Origin: Spisula solida
Taxonomy: Eukaryota > Mollusca > Bivalvia > Venerida > Mactridae
Direction of reading: 5' to 3'
Length of the DNA stretch: 64,000 nt
NCBI GenBank assembly: GCA_947247005.1
Contig: OX365959.1
Coordinates: 35,174,148-35,238,147 of the forward strand
The first letter of the stretch is position 1. The number at the start of each line of letters is the position of its first letter. Position numbers and translations under genes: made by a program. Under the pieces are notes generated by a model. It saw only the letters and a program-made list of their open reading frames with translations, was not told where the DNA came from and made no database searches. Of this stretch, positions 13,201 through 25,310 are shown in pieces.

Positions 13201-13981
13201 TTGTTATCCTTTAATGACTTCTTATCCAAATACAATATTAATACCAATTTTCTTCAATATCAGAATATTATAGGCGCCATCAGGAGATTACTTGCACAAA
13301 TCCATTTTCATCACCTGGCTGTAAATGAAGAAAATCCAGTACAACCATTCTGCGTAAAAGTGCTTCTTAAACAAAGTAAAGGCTGTAGAAACATTTACGA
13401 CTTATTAAATTCTAAGAATTATGAAGCAAACTCAAAGTTAAAATGGATCAACGAACTGAATGTGAATGATGATTTCAATTGGAAATATAGTTACAAATCA
13501 CCATTTAACATAACAACAGATCCAAAATTACAATGGTTCCAATTCAAAATCAACCACCGCATTCTTGGTACTAATCATCTTTTATACAAAATGGGAATTA
13601 AAACAAGCAATATGTGTTCTTTCTGTAACAACCAAAGCGAAACTCTAAAACATCTCTTCTGTGATTGTCAACATTCTTCTGCTTATTGGGAAGAAATTAA
13701 ACGATGGATCAATACTAAATGTCCCGAGATCAGTACTAACTGAACGACATTAGACTTACTATTAGGGAACGATAAAATCGATAAAGCCACAACATATATA
13801 ATTACATTAGCCAAATATAATCTATACCGTTGCAAAATTTTGAACATCCCCCTTTCAGTTAATATATTAAAGAATCAGGTCAACTTACTCCTTAACACAG
13901 AATTATATATCGCAAAAAAACCAACAAAGTATCAAAGTTTGACAATTATTGGAAAAACTATTCACCTTTGATCACAAATTA
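10218..13981 (+). mobile_element. Decayed L1/Tx1-like LINE, ORF2 region
   Basis: This encodes an apurinic endonuclease (NVQGLGNSRKRKDLLNYL at the start, LVGDFNLVLDP near 10630, GYRTDHS near 10880), then RSRAKWISEGEKPSKYF (about 11320), the reverse transcriptase (LINFRRISLL-type segment near 11815, QTGFLSGRFIGDNIRL, LLIDFATAFDSVSW, GCRQGDLLSPY near 12190), and a C-terminal zinc-knuckle-like CSFCNNQSETLKHLFCDC near 13615. It is broken by frameshifts near 10880, 11320 and 13940 and by in-frame stops at about 11467, 12142, 12322 and 13741. The YADD box reads YADY. The carboxyl end continues past the 13741 stop (LAKYNLYRCKI) to about 13981. No ORF1 lies upstream, so it is 5'-truncated. The relics at 36.0-36.9 and 58.8-59.5 kb belong to the same clade. 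Confidence 0.9.
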
Positions 13982-14744
13982 AATCTTATTTATATGACAA
14001 ATACTCCCCAGTTTACTCAACACTGCAAACTCTCTCCTTATTGGTCACCTTTATGCCTTGTCTAAACATCAATATTCTGTAAATCATAAATTATATATAT
14101 TACGGGGCCCGAAAAAAAAAGTTTCTTTGCCGAAAACGTTAAGAATAGTGTCTTAAAATCCTTTAATTAAAGTGAATCAGCAAGAAAATCAACACTGTTT
14201 CTCTTTTTACCGTTTTCAAACATTATGTAACGATCTACCACTATCACAAATAAAACATGGGTTAATCTTGAATGTATGGGGAATATGCGCTACACAAATG
14301 TTAGATCTAAGTCAAAATATATAAGTTTTCTAAAGATGCTTTGGGAATACCACCAATGTCACGAATAATGACCGTATACGTTAGAAGAAGTCAATTATCT
14401 ACACACAACTGGAGCGCGACGTAACATTATGTCTATATTTTATGGCGTCTTGACACGAGACTGTCTCATTTCAAAATAGTCACTAGCAAGCCATATACTT
14501 TTCATGTCATTGGACTTACTTATTAAATGTTACAACATGCCAGCTTTATGGGAATACGGACTCCATCTACTGCATTTGTATCTGAAAGTTCATAAAACGT
14601 GTAGAAATTGTATCATTTCATCCGACCATTCACTTCCTGAATAAAATGACGTCATTGTTATATTCGTTTGTGATATTTTGTCATCTTCAAGATTTTCCCA
14701 TCAATTACGAAATACATATTGTCACATTTATTTCATAAAAAGGT
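13982..14744. other. LINE 3' flank and unassigned sequence
   Basis: The first about 130 bp may be the LINE 3' UTR, ending near an A-run at 14110-14120. The rest shows no recognised feature. Confidence 0.4.
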
Positions 14745-14985
14745 AATATAAAATCGGACGGGGAATGTAGCATTCAACTTAACCAGCCAAGCACAGAGAA
14801 CATAAAAAAACATCACATACCACAATGCCTAACATATAACCGAACGAGAACGAGGAAACGTCCAAGTTTTAGCTGCCAAAAAGCAATGAAATAGCTGAAC
14901 ACCCTTGCTGAATGACCAAGTCTTAACAGTAAAACGGCTGAAATACCTAATTTTAGCTGTCTGAAGTCCTAAGAAATTAAAGCAT
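14745..14985 (-). repeat. Dispersed GCCTTCCCTGTCT family copy
   Basis: Diverged copy. Plus strand: ATTCAACTTAACCAGCCAAG, then AGCACAGAGAACAT, CACAATGCC, TAGCTGCC and GGCTGAAATACCTAATTTTA, in the same order as at 24076-24475. Confidence 0.55.
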
Positions 14986-17900
14986 AACAGTAATAAAAAG
15001 GTACAACCATAGTTTCTAATGCTCAGATTGTTCCATACCATTCTAACTAGCAAACTTTATAAAACAAAAATATAAATACATGTTCACAAATTCTACATCA
15101 TATAATTCCATTGCACTAAACAATTCGGAAGACACGTTTAACACTATTATTATTATATCATATTTCAAGATTCAAATATTTATTGTACAAATAGCCTCCG
15201 CTCAATATACAAAATATATACACAGAACATACAAAACTATGCAATGGTCAAATAACATAATATTATAAAAGTTTTCGTTTTTCAAAAGCACATATATGAT
15301 ACAAATACATAGACAAATTCCTTAGTATGGTTCTGTTTTAGCAGCTAGAATTTATATAGCCCTTTTCATGAATATACACGGTCAAATGTGCTGTACAATC
15401 ACGAATAAGACAAGGTTAAAACAATATACATAAATTATACAACTATGGACAAATATAAATCAAGGGTATGACTAAAAGGAGATTTCCCGACAAAAATGAT
15501 GTTGTGGCGAAAAGGAGATTCCTCAATTTCTGACAATGACTTTTTGACAGTTGAAACCTGGACTGTTTAATGTTTCATTTTAGTGCTGCCTTCCCTGTCC
15601 AAATTTATTTTTGGGACGATGCTTTAGTTTTTTTCTATTCATATTTACTAGATACAATGCTGTTGAAAACGTTTCAAATCTTCTGAAGAAGCAATTACAT
15701 TTTGTTATTGCGTGGCACACTAAAAGGTGTCTATCATATCATTACAAAGTAGTGGCAAGTCTAATCATAGATCATTAAAACTACTAGAAAACACGCTAAG
15801 CAAGGTATTTCTAAAGTTTCATATGGTGAAGAGGCAAATAATGTACACATTCGAGCGTCGCAATCTTCAGACAACCAAACTCAATAAAATAAAATGCATA
15901 AAACCAACTTGACGTGTTCATAATAAAACACCAATTGATTAAGTTCATAAAAATAGTCATGTACTTCCTGAAATTGAACAAACAGTGAAGAACGCAACCA
16001 TGATCATTCTTGTTACGATATAAAATATATAACCACTGAATCAGTCGAAGGAAGTACAATAAAACAACATAATATGTATATTCTAGCGACCGTAGAGAAG
16101 GAACATCTAAACGAATGTGCGAATGGGTTTCTGTTTTTAGTATTGTAGCAGAGCTAATAATTGTAACATTGGACCGTTTATTACATTTTTTAAATACGAT
16201 TCTTATACTATAATACAAATTGTAAAAATACGAAATGGTCACTTATAGATGTGTTAGAGGACAAATACGTAATATTGTCATATTACAAGGTAAGGACAGG
16301 TGTATGCAACAGTTTCAAAACACGAACTCCGCCATACAGACGTTCTTTGTCGTCGAACTGTACAGTGACAAATGGTACATGTAATAGTACTATTAACTTA
16401 TTAATGGTCATTTGAAATTCCGTGTAATGTTCTACAGTAGTACTGTACTCAGTAGGGGGCACTGGAAATTACAACAAACGCAGGATAAAACTGAATGCCC
16501 ACGCACTACGACTATCTAAGTCGAACGCAAAAAAGTAAGACTGATTCAGTGGTTAATTTCATGCCGTGGTTAAATTGAGTGCTGTCCACCCTTTCTGACT
16601 AAATATAATCTTTTTCACAATATCTTGCTTGTATTCTTCACTGTTAGTTTCAATTTAAGATGATATGATAATTGTTTATCAACATGTTTATTTAGTGTGT
16701 TGACGTGTTTCTTTTTATGAATAGTGCATGTATTTTCACTGGAATAGAACTTTATCTGGCCCTTCGTGTTATGAAATTCTAGACGTATTCTCAAGTTACA
16801 TCAAATACTCTTTTCTACTACTTATAAGTGTGATACTTCATGACACTCAATAACATGTGTAATTGCATCTGAAGAACTTGTAATGTTTTCAACAGCGTTT
16901 GTCACCTACAAAAATGTAGTTGACATATCTGATAGTGTAAGCATAGATGTATCTGATGTTGAACACTGTAATAATTTATGTTGGATACGCCTCCAAAAGT
17001 TCATCAGTTTCTATCGAGTGTACATTCCCGAGACAAAAATTGCTCCGTACGGTATAGGCTTTAAGCTTAAATACGCAGTACTAATGCGATATCCTGTATG
17101 CATCGGTCAAACGTAACCGGAGTAAGGACAACCCAAAAACATACATAAGTTAATTTAGGTAATACATGACATACAAAACAACTGTGAATGAATGCAGAAA
17201 ACAGCACTTAACAAAAACAACATACATGCGAAAACGACATCCGATCCATTATATGTATATAGGTTATATTTGCGACCACACCATGCAATTTATGAAACCA
17301 GTCTAGTACTTTCATTTCTTGAGATGCAGCATCTGACTTCCGTCACAATTCACTCATTAGCTATGGATATGTATACCAATAGTAATTAAGGGTACTTAGT
17401 TACATGCATCAATGTGTAAACATTGTTTTACAATATATCTCAAATTGATTAGTAGCAAGCATTGTGGCTAAGCTATACCTGTAGTATAATTAATATATAA
17501 ACATTGTTTTACAATATATCTCAAATTGATAAGTAGCAAGGATTGTGGCTAAGCTAAATCTGCAGTAAGCAATATATTTGAAAACATTGTTTTACAATAT
17601 ATCCCAAATTGATTAGTAGCAAGCATTGTAGCTAAGCTAAACCTGTAGTAATGTAAACATTGTTTTAACATAAACCTGACGTATAGTTCGTCAGCAATAC
17701 ACATTGAAATGTTACGTCATCCGTGCTCAAAAACCCATAATATAAATATGACAGTGAATATTGTAGTTCCCTTCCATTATTTAATTTAGACCAAATACAC
17801 TTACGTGTTGGCAATTTACTCAAAATTACTAGTACCAATACAAGATCTACTATAAACTTTACACTGTTTAATTGTTACCTTGTTGTTGTTACCCATGTGT

Positions 17901-18499
17901 ATGTTATTATTATAACATTTTGTTTTGGCTGTTGTTACAAATGTAATCTGACTAAAAAAGAATATTGTATTGTATATTGTATATATTGTATTGTTATTCA
18001 TGTACAATCAGAGGTACAAGATGACAAAGAAGTGAAATATTAGGTTTAATCTAGTTTGCCATGATCCAAGGTATATCTAAATAAGATCACAGAACGTTTA
18101 TAAAATAAAACTTTTTAAAATGCCCATTAGTGAAAATATGTTAATAAATTTCATATTTATCGTTGTGAACGCGCAAATGTTCCAATACAATATATTATTA
18201 AATTATCATAACAATGTGGATTACGTTAACGTGACCAGTTTTCGATTGTTAACATTTGAAGTGGTCTGGAATTGTAAGCTAATTAGTATCTGGTGTTGAT
18301 ATCACATGGCTAAGGGGCTGTTATGTTGCGTTATATAACACTTAATGAGATTAAGAGGGATGAAGAGCAACTTAACAAGACACGAACTTCTATACTCATT
18401 TCATATTTCAGTAATTATAACACCACTTATGTCATGCTCCATATGGTTTGGAATACGAACCTTAGACATATGGTTGCTTCTCAGAAGGAACTGGCATCC
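14986..18499. other. 3.5-kb gene-poor stretch
   Basis: Mostly unassigned AT-rich sequence. About 15335-15420, read on the minus strand, resembles the SINE tail (CATGAAAAGGGCTATATAAA). A short end of the dispersed family lies at 16575-16620. A three-unit tandem repeat (17418-17670) is listed separately. The 143-residue minus-strand frame at 15811-16242 shows no recognisable domain and is not called as a gene. Confidence 0.45.
17418..17670. repeat. About 82-bp tandem repeat, three copies
   Basis: Units begin AAACATTGTTTTACAATATA near 17418, 17499 and 17582, and a fourth start near 17654 is truncated. Each contains AATTGAT(T/A)AGTAGCAAG and TGGCTAAGCTA. Confidence 0.8.
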
Positions 18500-18506
18500 T
18501 ATATAA
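18500..18506 (+). promoter_or_regulatory. TATA box of the serine protease gene
   Basis: TATATAA lies 55 bp upstream of the start codon at 18555. With usual spacing, transcription would start near 18530 and give a 5' UTR of about 25 nt. Confidence 0.65.
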
Positions 18507-18554
18507 GCCGTGAATATCCGAATCCCAGACAGGTACACAATATCTCTGACCAAT

Positions 18555-21500
18555 ATGTATACCACTGGAGCTTGTCTTCTTGCTTTGCTTGGTGAGTTAT
18601 TTATTTCTTGTATATCAATTTAAATTGGTTCACATTTGATCTTTTTCGATTGCACTATGAGTTATCAAAATTTATATAGTACATTTCTTTCATTTGTGAG
18701 TCTGTGACATTTGTTTGTAAACATTTTATGCGGTGACCGATTCACCTAAACAGTTTTTCTGGACTGGACTAACTAGTGTGTGACATTTGTATGTAAACAC
18801 TGTTTGAAAACAAGTAAGTGTGAATGTTCTTGTGACTTGTAATCTGTGATTGTTCATCTGTGTTGTGTGTGGCTTTTGTGCTCTGCTGTTGCTTCTGAGT
18901 GCAATTTTTTCCTATCCGATTTGTTACTACCTATTTTACATTTAATTTAATAATTCCCAAAACACCTGAATATACGAAATTACCTTCTGAATCTGATCTT
19001 AAATTATCATATATTTAACGTAGATATTTGTCTTTTAGTTCAAAATTAGACTAAAAAATTCTTACAGAAATGGTACGGAATTGTGTTCTAAATGGTTTGA
19101 TCTTATGTGTACGGAATGAATTTGTTGAAATCATATGATATGTAATGTTAATTGTTTCTTACACCAATTCTGGTGTTGTCATTTAACATCTCAACATTTA
19201 TTCAGTTATATACATTTCACGCGTTGACCGATTCACCTAACCAGTTTTCCTGCACTGTTCTTACCAGTACTTATAACATTAATTCTAACACAACAAGTGG
19301 TGTCAGCTATATACACATAGAGGAAACCACAATGTGCACGAATTGCCAATAAAACACAGCTACGACTGAATAACTTCAAACGGCAAATAAGCTTCCGAGT
19401 AAGAAAATAGTGCTATGGTTTATATCTTGGTGTGTTCTCAAATGCGAGATATATAAATGACTATATTAAAGTTAAAAAAATTGAATACTTACATTTGTAT
19501 GTACCTGTGTTTTATCTAGAACAAAGCACAGTCACTTGTTCAATAATAACGAGGCGGTTTTGGTAATCCACTTAATAAACAACATGTACATAGCATATAT
19601 ACATATGACCTAATACATTTTAATCTACTTTAAATAGCTGTGACGTCTGCAGCCACGCTGCATTTGGAGAAACCTGCTGAAGCCAGCTTGTTTCAGAACA
19701 GCCGTATTATCAATGGTGAAGAAGCCGCACCAGGAGAATTCCCTCATCAAATCACACTACTGAACAATGGTTACCATATGTGTGGTGGCTCTGTGATCAG
19801 TGATGGATGGGTACTGACCGCTGCACACTGCGTTGATGGACAGTGAGTATTTTTAGGTTCCTCTGATATATGTGTTTATGAGTATCTGTATTGTTAGAAA
19901 TGTGATATATCTATTAACATTATTATTATTATAACGTGTATGTTATTACTTACACCATGAAGTACAAATGTATAGTCCAGAAAATTTGACACGACTCTCG
20001 ACCTTCAATTAGCATACTTGCTAATTTAACAGCTGATATTTTGTCTATATTTACAACCCCGGTCGTATGTGTTCATAAGCGGGAATTATTGTCTGACCAG
20101 ATTAAACTGAGACTCTGATCAAAGTCCGTATACGATCGGCAGTACTCGGCTGTTTTCGATTCGTATGTTTATTTACTACATGTGCAGTAATCTCTGCATT
20201 TATAACAAAATTCAAAAGAAAATTCAAGCATGAATAGTAGCGCAGTGTAACATTTGCGCCTTTAACGCCAGTGGTCGCAGATTCAAAACTTACTGTAACC
20301 TTTTGACATTAATATTTTTACTTCAACATTCTATCCTTGAATCAAGGGGTTTATGTTTAAAACTTTTTCCCGTACGGTCTTTTATTATTTGGTCTTTAAT
20401 TACGGTTTTTGAAATATTTACTATTGTATTTTTCTTTATTTGAAGTACATGAACAATGTTTCAACGACTTGGTCGTTATAGATTTAATGTATTCCTGAAT
20501 TGTGCAATGGATATGTGAATTATAATTCACCAATAGCATACTTGCATATAAAGAAAAAAAGTTAAATAAAAAATGTTAAGTTTGCCTAGAACCCGAAACC
20601 TTGTGGTCTACAAACCACACATTTACCCACAGGACCATCACAGATTGTTATCTAGTAGCAACTCAATACTGCCACATATAGCGATAAATGAAATTATATG
20701 TTCGGAAATTTCCGGACTTGAACGAGTTATGCAAGGAGTCTCGGTTTAATCGGGTCAGACAATACCACGAAGCCACTGGAGGTGTAATACCAACCCAAAT
20801 CTAAAGAACCGATATTGCACGATTTGCTCGCGGAAAGTTATATATTCAACGCAAGAACCTTGTAATATATTCATGCATATAGGTCAGGATCATGTCAAAT
20901 TCTCTGAGCAATACACCTAGAGCGTCTTCGTGTTAGACCCCGCTTACCTACAACCGGGATTATAAATATAGACAATATATCAGCTGTTATATTCTGCAAA
21001 TAGAAGTTCGAGAGTCGTGTCAAAATCGCAGGACCATACTGACATAACATATTGTATTGATATTTTAGGAATCCAAGTAGTCTGGCCGTTGCAGTTGATT
21101 TACACAGCTTTACTAACCCCGGTTCCAGCTATATTTGGTTTGATATTCAGGAAATTATTATGGTAAGTTTTGTATAAACCTAAGTTTTTTATATACCCGC
21201 CACATACATGTATGTCAATAATGTGCTTGATTTGTGTCAAGTTGAACTCACTGCGGGCTGGAACTTCAATTTCAGCTGGAAATTCGACTTTTCATTATGT
21301 CGAATATCGAACTTAAAAATAGCTGAAAATTTGAACACGGTCCGAAATTAGACTTTGAGTATAGTGAAATATCCAACTCACCTGTGCTAGTATATAAAGG
21401 GTGTGAAAACAAAATGTAACCGAATAGTGTTTAATCAAATTCTTACAGTGCCCAGCAAACAAAACAGGGATAAATGTAGAGTTATACTCAGCATGTCAGG

Positions 21501-23975
21501 ACGAATGTAGTTTAGAGATTAGTAAGGGGTAGTTAACTCAATAATGTATCTCATCTAAATTTGTTCAAGGTATTTTAATATTGATGATACATAATGAGTA
21601 GTTTGCATGTAAAGTGTGACTCAAACCCGATATTGTACGGCACCATCGACTAGCAATACAACGTACGGAAGCATTGTACCTCTCGCCCATCGAAACAATC
21701 TCACGCCCCCAGAAAAAGGTTGCACAATTAACCAGTATAAAAATAACAACAGCACAACTCACCAGTAGGGCTCGCTATAGAATGTCGTTAGTAAAGATAA
21801 AAAATGTTCAATTATTTAGCCTTTTCACTCCTTTAGCACCCCCAATACAACAATGGGCCAGGCGGATTTCCAAACGATGTGGCATTACTCCAGCTAACGC
21901 CTAATGGAAATGATGTCACAAAGAACATCATTGCACTTGCAAGCGGCTCAGATCAGTTTGTGGATGAAATATGTACTATCAGTGGATGGGGAGTCACAGG
22001 TAAGAGTATGTTTTATTGAAGAGTATGTCGCTGGCTTAGAATTAGCAGGTCGTAAGTACTACTAACGACATAATAAGACTCATGCATATTTGAAATTTGT
22101 ATTTCGAAGCTCTTCTTATGAGCCCATTTTCATGAAATCGGAAGTGGTAGTTTGTAAATTGTAGTTTTCAGGCAATTTTTTCTTCTTTTCTCAAAATATC
22201 GATTTCGTAGTTACGACCTTCTAATTCTAAGTCAGCGATGTGTATTTCCAACACTGAGTATTAACCTTAGCAGACCATCGATAAGTCTTGGCTATCACTA
22301 TTGCCAACTCAAATTATTGTTATTTGTATGATTAGTGAAAATATTGCTGTATGTGGCATCATCATTACGTGGCAAAGTCAGTAAAATATTGTATTTGTTA
22401 AAAAGTATAAAAGTTGTATCACGTGATATATTTAATGCGACGTAGAGATTAATTTTCAGCTGTAGTTTTACCCCAATGGTTCTAATTGGTGATTTCCCAG
22501 CCAACGTCATTATAAAAAAGGATTTAAAAATGTTCTTCCTTGTTTAGATTAGACCTGTAAATACCTAGAAATCAGTTTTTACCTAGTCGACATTTACAAA
22601 TTACAATGTGCAAACTTATACTGTGTTTTTTTGCTGATTAACAACCAACAGGTACTCTCGCGTGTGTCTCGGTTCTTTACACCGTGTACGTTAAATAACC
22701 AATGAGTGTAATTTCATATAGAGCTAGGGCAGCGCGTCCGGCTTCCTTGTATTGGTGCTATACACCGGGTACGTTACAGAACGAATGAGTTGATTTGGAA
22801 TGAGCTAGGGCAGCGCGTCCGGATTCCTTGTATTGGTGCTATACATCGGGTACGTTACAGAACGAATGAGTTGATTTGGAATGAGCTAGGGTATTGTACC
22901 AGTACTTCTTATATCACGTACTGAAAGTTTCTGTCTCTTACCTCGAAGCTGGAGGTCATCGGGAAATTAGGCAGATAAAAAACCGGATGACAACACATTA
23001 CTGTATCATTTACTTACTTATGTATATCATTGCATATTATAGAATCGGGAAGCGGTGCATCGAATCTGATGAAAGCTGATGTTCGTGCGTTCTCCTATGG
23101 CGAATGTGCAGGTGCTTGGGGATCAACCAACATTCTGTCTCAACACATCTGTGTTAAAGGGGAAGATGTTGCCGGCGGATCTGGGTCTTGTAATGTAAGT
23201 GACTTCACATTTAACATTATTGTACCGCAGCACTAAGCCCATCAATCTCCTTTAACTTGAATTTGTTTCACAAATATTCATTCCACCGGATAGTTAAGTG
23301 GGTAAGTAGGTAACTGAGTAACATTTCCGGTTTGAGGATATATATTTATCTTTGTCTTTGCATAGGCGTTGATAATGTATATGTTGTAATTATATGGAGA
23401 TATATTATATTCCATGGCAAACAACGCCTATGAATCATACAGCTTAAAACATTATTAAAATCTTATGGTGTGATTAAAAACGCAACTCTATTACTGTTTT
23501 CTACTTTAACAAAATACCTTTTATCAGAGAGAAAATGTACACAATTATAAAAATACTTTTGAATGTATAAATCATCTTACAACTACATGTAGTTACATTT
23601 GGAGTTCCAACAGACTACACGGATATTTCAGAAGTTATCAAAGTATATTGCCGTGGCTTAGACAATAAATGCAATTGTTCATGCCACGAATAACAAGGCG
23701 GATGTTAGGCGTATTTGGGGCCTGTGATGTTGAAGTGCCACTTTCTATAAAGTATTGCACGTATTCAAGTATGTAGCACCTTCATTAGTTGTATTTTTTA
23801 ATATTTCTAGGGCGATAGTGGTGGTCCTCTTGTGTGTAAAGGGATATTGGCAGGTGTGACGTCATGGGGTCGATCAGGTTGCCATGATAACGGTGAAGTG
23901 ACGCACCCAAGTGTCTATGCGAGAGTTTCCTCCTTCTATTCCTGGATAAGTTCTGCTTGCAATGGTTGTGTGTAA
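18555..23975 (+). CDS. Secreted chymotrypsin-fold (S1) serine protease, 6 exons, 271 aa
   Basis: Exons: 18555-18591, 19638-19842, 21069-21162, 21837-21999, 23043-23194 and 23811-23975. All have GT/AG borders and phases that join into one frame. A signal peptide (about residues 1-17) and short propeptide end in NSR35, followed by the activated amino end [12 protein letters not shown]. The catalytic triad is visible: His76 in LTAAHC, Asp126 in NDVALLQL and Ser220 in CNGDSGGPL. Cysteine pairs typical of the fold are present (MCGGS/AAHC, GEC/HIC, SC/GC). The S1-pocket position equivalent to chymotrypsin 189 is Gly214 (GSCNGDSGGP), and the 226 position is Ser in HPSVYARV, so trypsin specificity is not expected; chymotrypsin- or elastase-like preference is inferred. 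The protein ends in an unusual CNGCV. A digestive or haemolymph role cannot be told from sequence. Confidence 0.93.
19973..21036. mobile_element. 1.06-kb TIR element with TA target duplication in protease intron 2
   Basis: The ends are inverted copies, TAGTCC...TTTGACACGACTCTCG on the left and its complement at the right, each flanked by TA. The arms continue through AACAGCTGATATTTTGTCTA and CCCCGGT blocks. Inside are two tRNA-like stretches facing each other: plus strand at about 20236-20290 (GTAGCGCAGTGTAACATTTG ... GGTCGCAGATTCAAAAC) and minus strand at about 20645-20578 (ATGGTCCTGTGGGTAAATG ... GGTTTCGGGTTCTAGG). A partial relative of its end lies near 24536-24610. Confidence 0.7.
22029..22237. 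mobile_element. MITE family Q, copy 1 (protease intron 4)
   Basis: The left end CGCTGGCTTAGAATTAGCAG and the right end CTTCTAATTCTAAGTCAGCG are inverted copies. The inner arms GGTCGTAAGTACTA / TAGTTACGACC also pair. Internal GACTCATGCATATTTGAAA is shared with copies at 26007, 45356 and 60577. It begins only 29 bp downstream of the exon 4 donor. Confidence 0.75.
22660..22891. repeat. 81-bp tandem repeat in protease intron 4
   Basis: Units start with GAGCTAGGGCAGCGCGTCCG at 22721 and 22802, with a partial start at 22883, exactly 81 bp apart, preceded by a diverged partial unit. The two full copies are nearly identical, which suggests recent duplication. Confidence 0.85.
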
Positions 23976-24020
23976 AGCCCTACTGTACGGACAGTAAATG
24001 AAATGTTGTCAAACGTCAAC

Positions 24021-24026
24021 AATAAA
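24021..24026 (+). promoter_or_regulatory. Poly(A) signal of the serine protease gene
   Basis: AATAAA 46 bp downstream of the stop codon that ends at 23975. Confidence 0.7.
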
Positions 24027-24075
24027 CTGAATTGAAAACATTCCCTCTTGTTGTATACATGTTTGTCGAAAAAAA

Positions 24076-24475
24076 GGTAATATTCAGTCACACAGGGAAG
24101 GCAGCCCTCGGCTTAACCAGCCGAGCAAAGAAAACATAGAAACACCAGGCACAATGCCAACATGAACCAGCCGAGCACAGAAAACATAGAAACACACAAG
24201 GCAAAATTCCAACCTGAACCAGCCGAGCACAGAAAACATAGAAACACACAAGGCACAATGCCAACCTGAACCAGCCGAGCACAGAACACATAAAAAACAT
24301 ACAAGGTACAATGCCCAACTAAACAAGTTATGATCCTCCTATTCCCAACCTGTCGTAATTCTAAATGAACCAGTTTTAGCAATCAAAAGTTGCCCAAGCT
24401 GAATGCCCAAGTTACAACAGTAAAATGGCTGAAAAACCTAGTTTTGGCTGTCGAAGTTTGAACAAAAAGAATAGA
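24076..24475 (-). repeat. Dispersed GCCTTCCCTGTCT family copy with ~52-bp internal tandem units
   Basis: Plus strand: CAGGGAAGGCAGCCCTCGGC, then about four units of roughly 50-52 bp containing CCAGCCGAGCACAGAAAACA and GGCACAATGCCAACCTGAAC, then AATGGCTGAAAAACCTAGTT. The units keep all three minus-strand frames open, which explains the overlapping open frames here. No protein is inferred. Confidence 0.75.
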
Positions 24476-25310
24476 ACACATCCTGACACTTTAAGTTAAA
24501 ATTCAATACTGCCATATAGAATGCGGATATTTTAATCTGACCCTTGAACTTCTATCAGCTGATATCTTGTCTATAATACATATGTAACAATAAATAGTTT
24601 CCATCTGATTATATATTTTGCCGGACCATTATAACGTACCTGGCCCTCGCGTAAGAGTCGATTACTAATAACGGTCCCCAGAACAGAACTACGTGACGTA
24701 AAATGGCGCGCAACTGTGCGCGAATAACATGTTTCTAAAGCAAAATAGATACAGAAATAGGATCAAAACAATTATGTGTGGTTTAGGAAATTAATGCCAT
24801 GTGAAAGGGTCGTAAAATATGTATTATAAACGACAGTACTGTAGTGGGCGGGTGTTGACAATCGGTCACTCGGGTGATTATGCTTCATACGGGCCGATTG
24901 TCTAAACCCCGCCCTTCACAGCTGTGTATGATCCTCTAAATATTTATAACCCCAGTTGCATATTTTCATACAATTCCAACAAACATTCGCGTTCTACATG
25001 CAGAACGTGATTATAACAGTATTAAGGACATAGGGGAATTCTATAGTGGAAAAGTGCATGTTTATAAAATAACAGTAGTCTAAATGAGGAAAAATATATG
25101 CATTGAAGAACATTTTTCTAGTATGCAGATTTAAACTTGTTTAGTTCTCATAAGTATGTATAATGTATCATGCAAAACTTCAATGGCCTTGCAAATTAAC
25201 TTTTACAGCCACAGTAACAGTATAACCGACATTTCTATAAAACATTGATCCATCAAGAAAACGATGATCTACATGTAATTAAACACGACAAGATAATCAC
25301 ATACAATATA
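24476..25310. other. Intergenic sequence with a short GC-rich palindrome
   Basis: About 24536-24610 resembles an end of the protease-intron TIR element (CTTCTATCAGCTGATATCTT). At 24843-24907, GGGCGGGTGTTGACAATCGG pairs with CCGATTGTCTAAACCCCGCC. Nothing else was recognised. Confidence 0.45.

Noticed and set aside
15811..16242. 143-residue minus-strand frame
   Set aside because: No recognisable domain, no splice or promoter context, AT-rich composition; likely chance.
21674..21904. 76-residue plus-strand frame overlapping protease exon 4
   Set aside because: It is in a different frame from the exon that carries the catalytic Asp and is only its shadow.
24084..24382. Three overlapping minus-strand frames rich in Cys, Phe and Val
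   Set aside because: All three frames stay open because of the ~52-bp tandem units of the dispersed repeat; simultaneous openness in three frames marks a repeat, not a gene.
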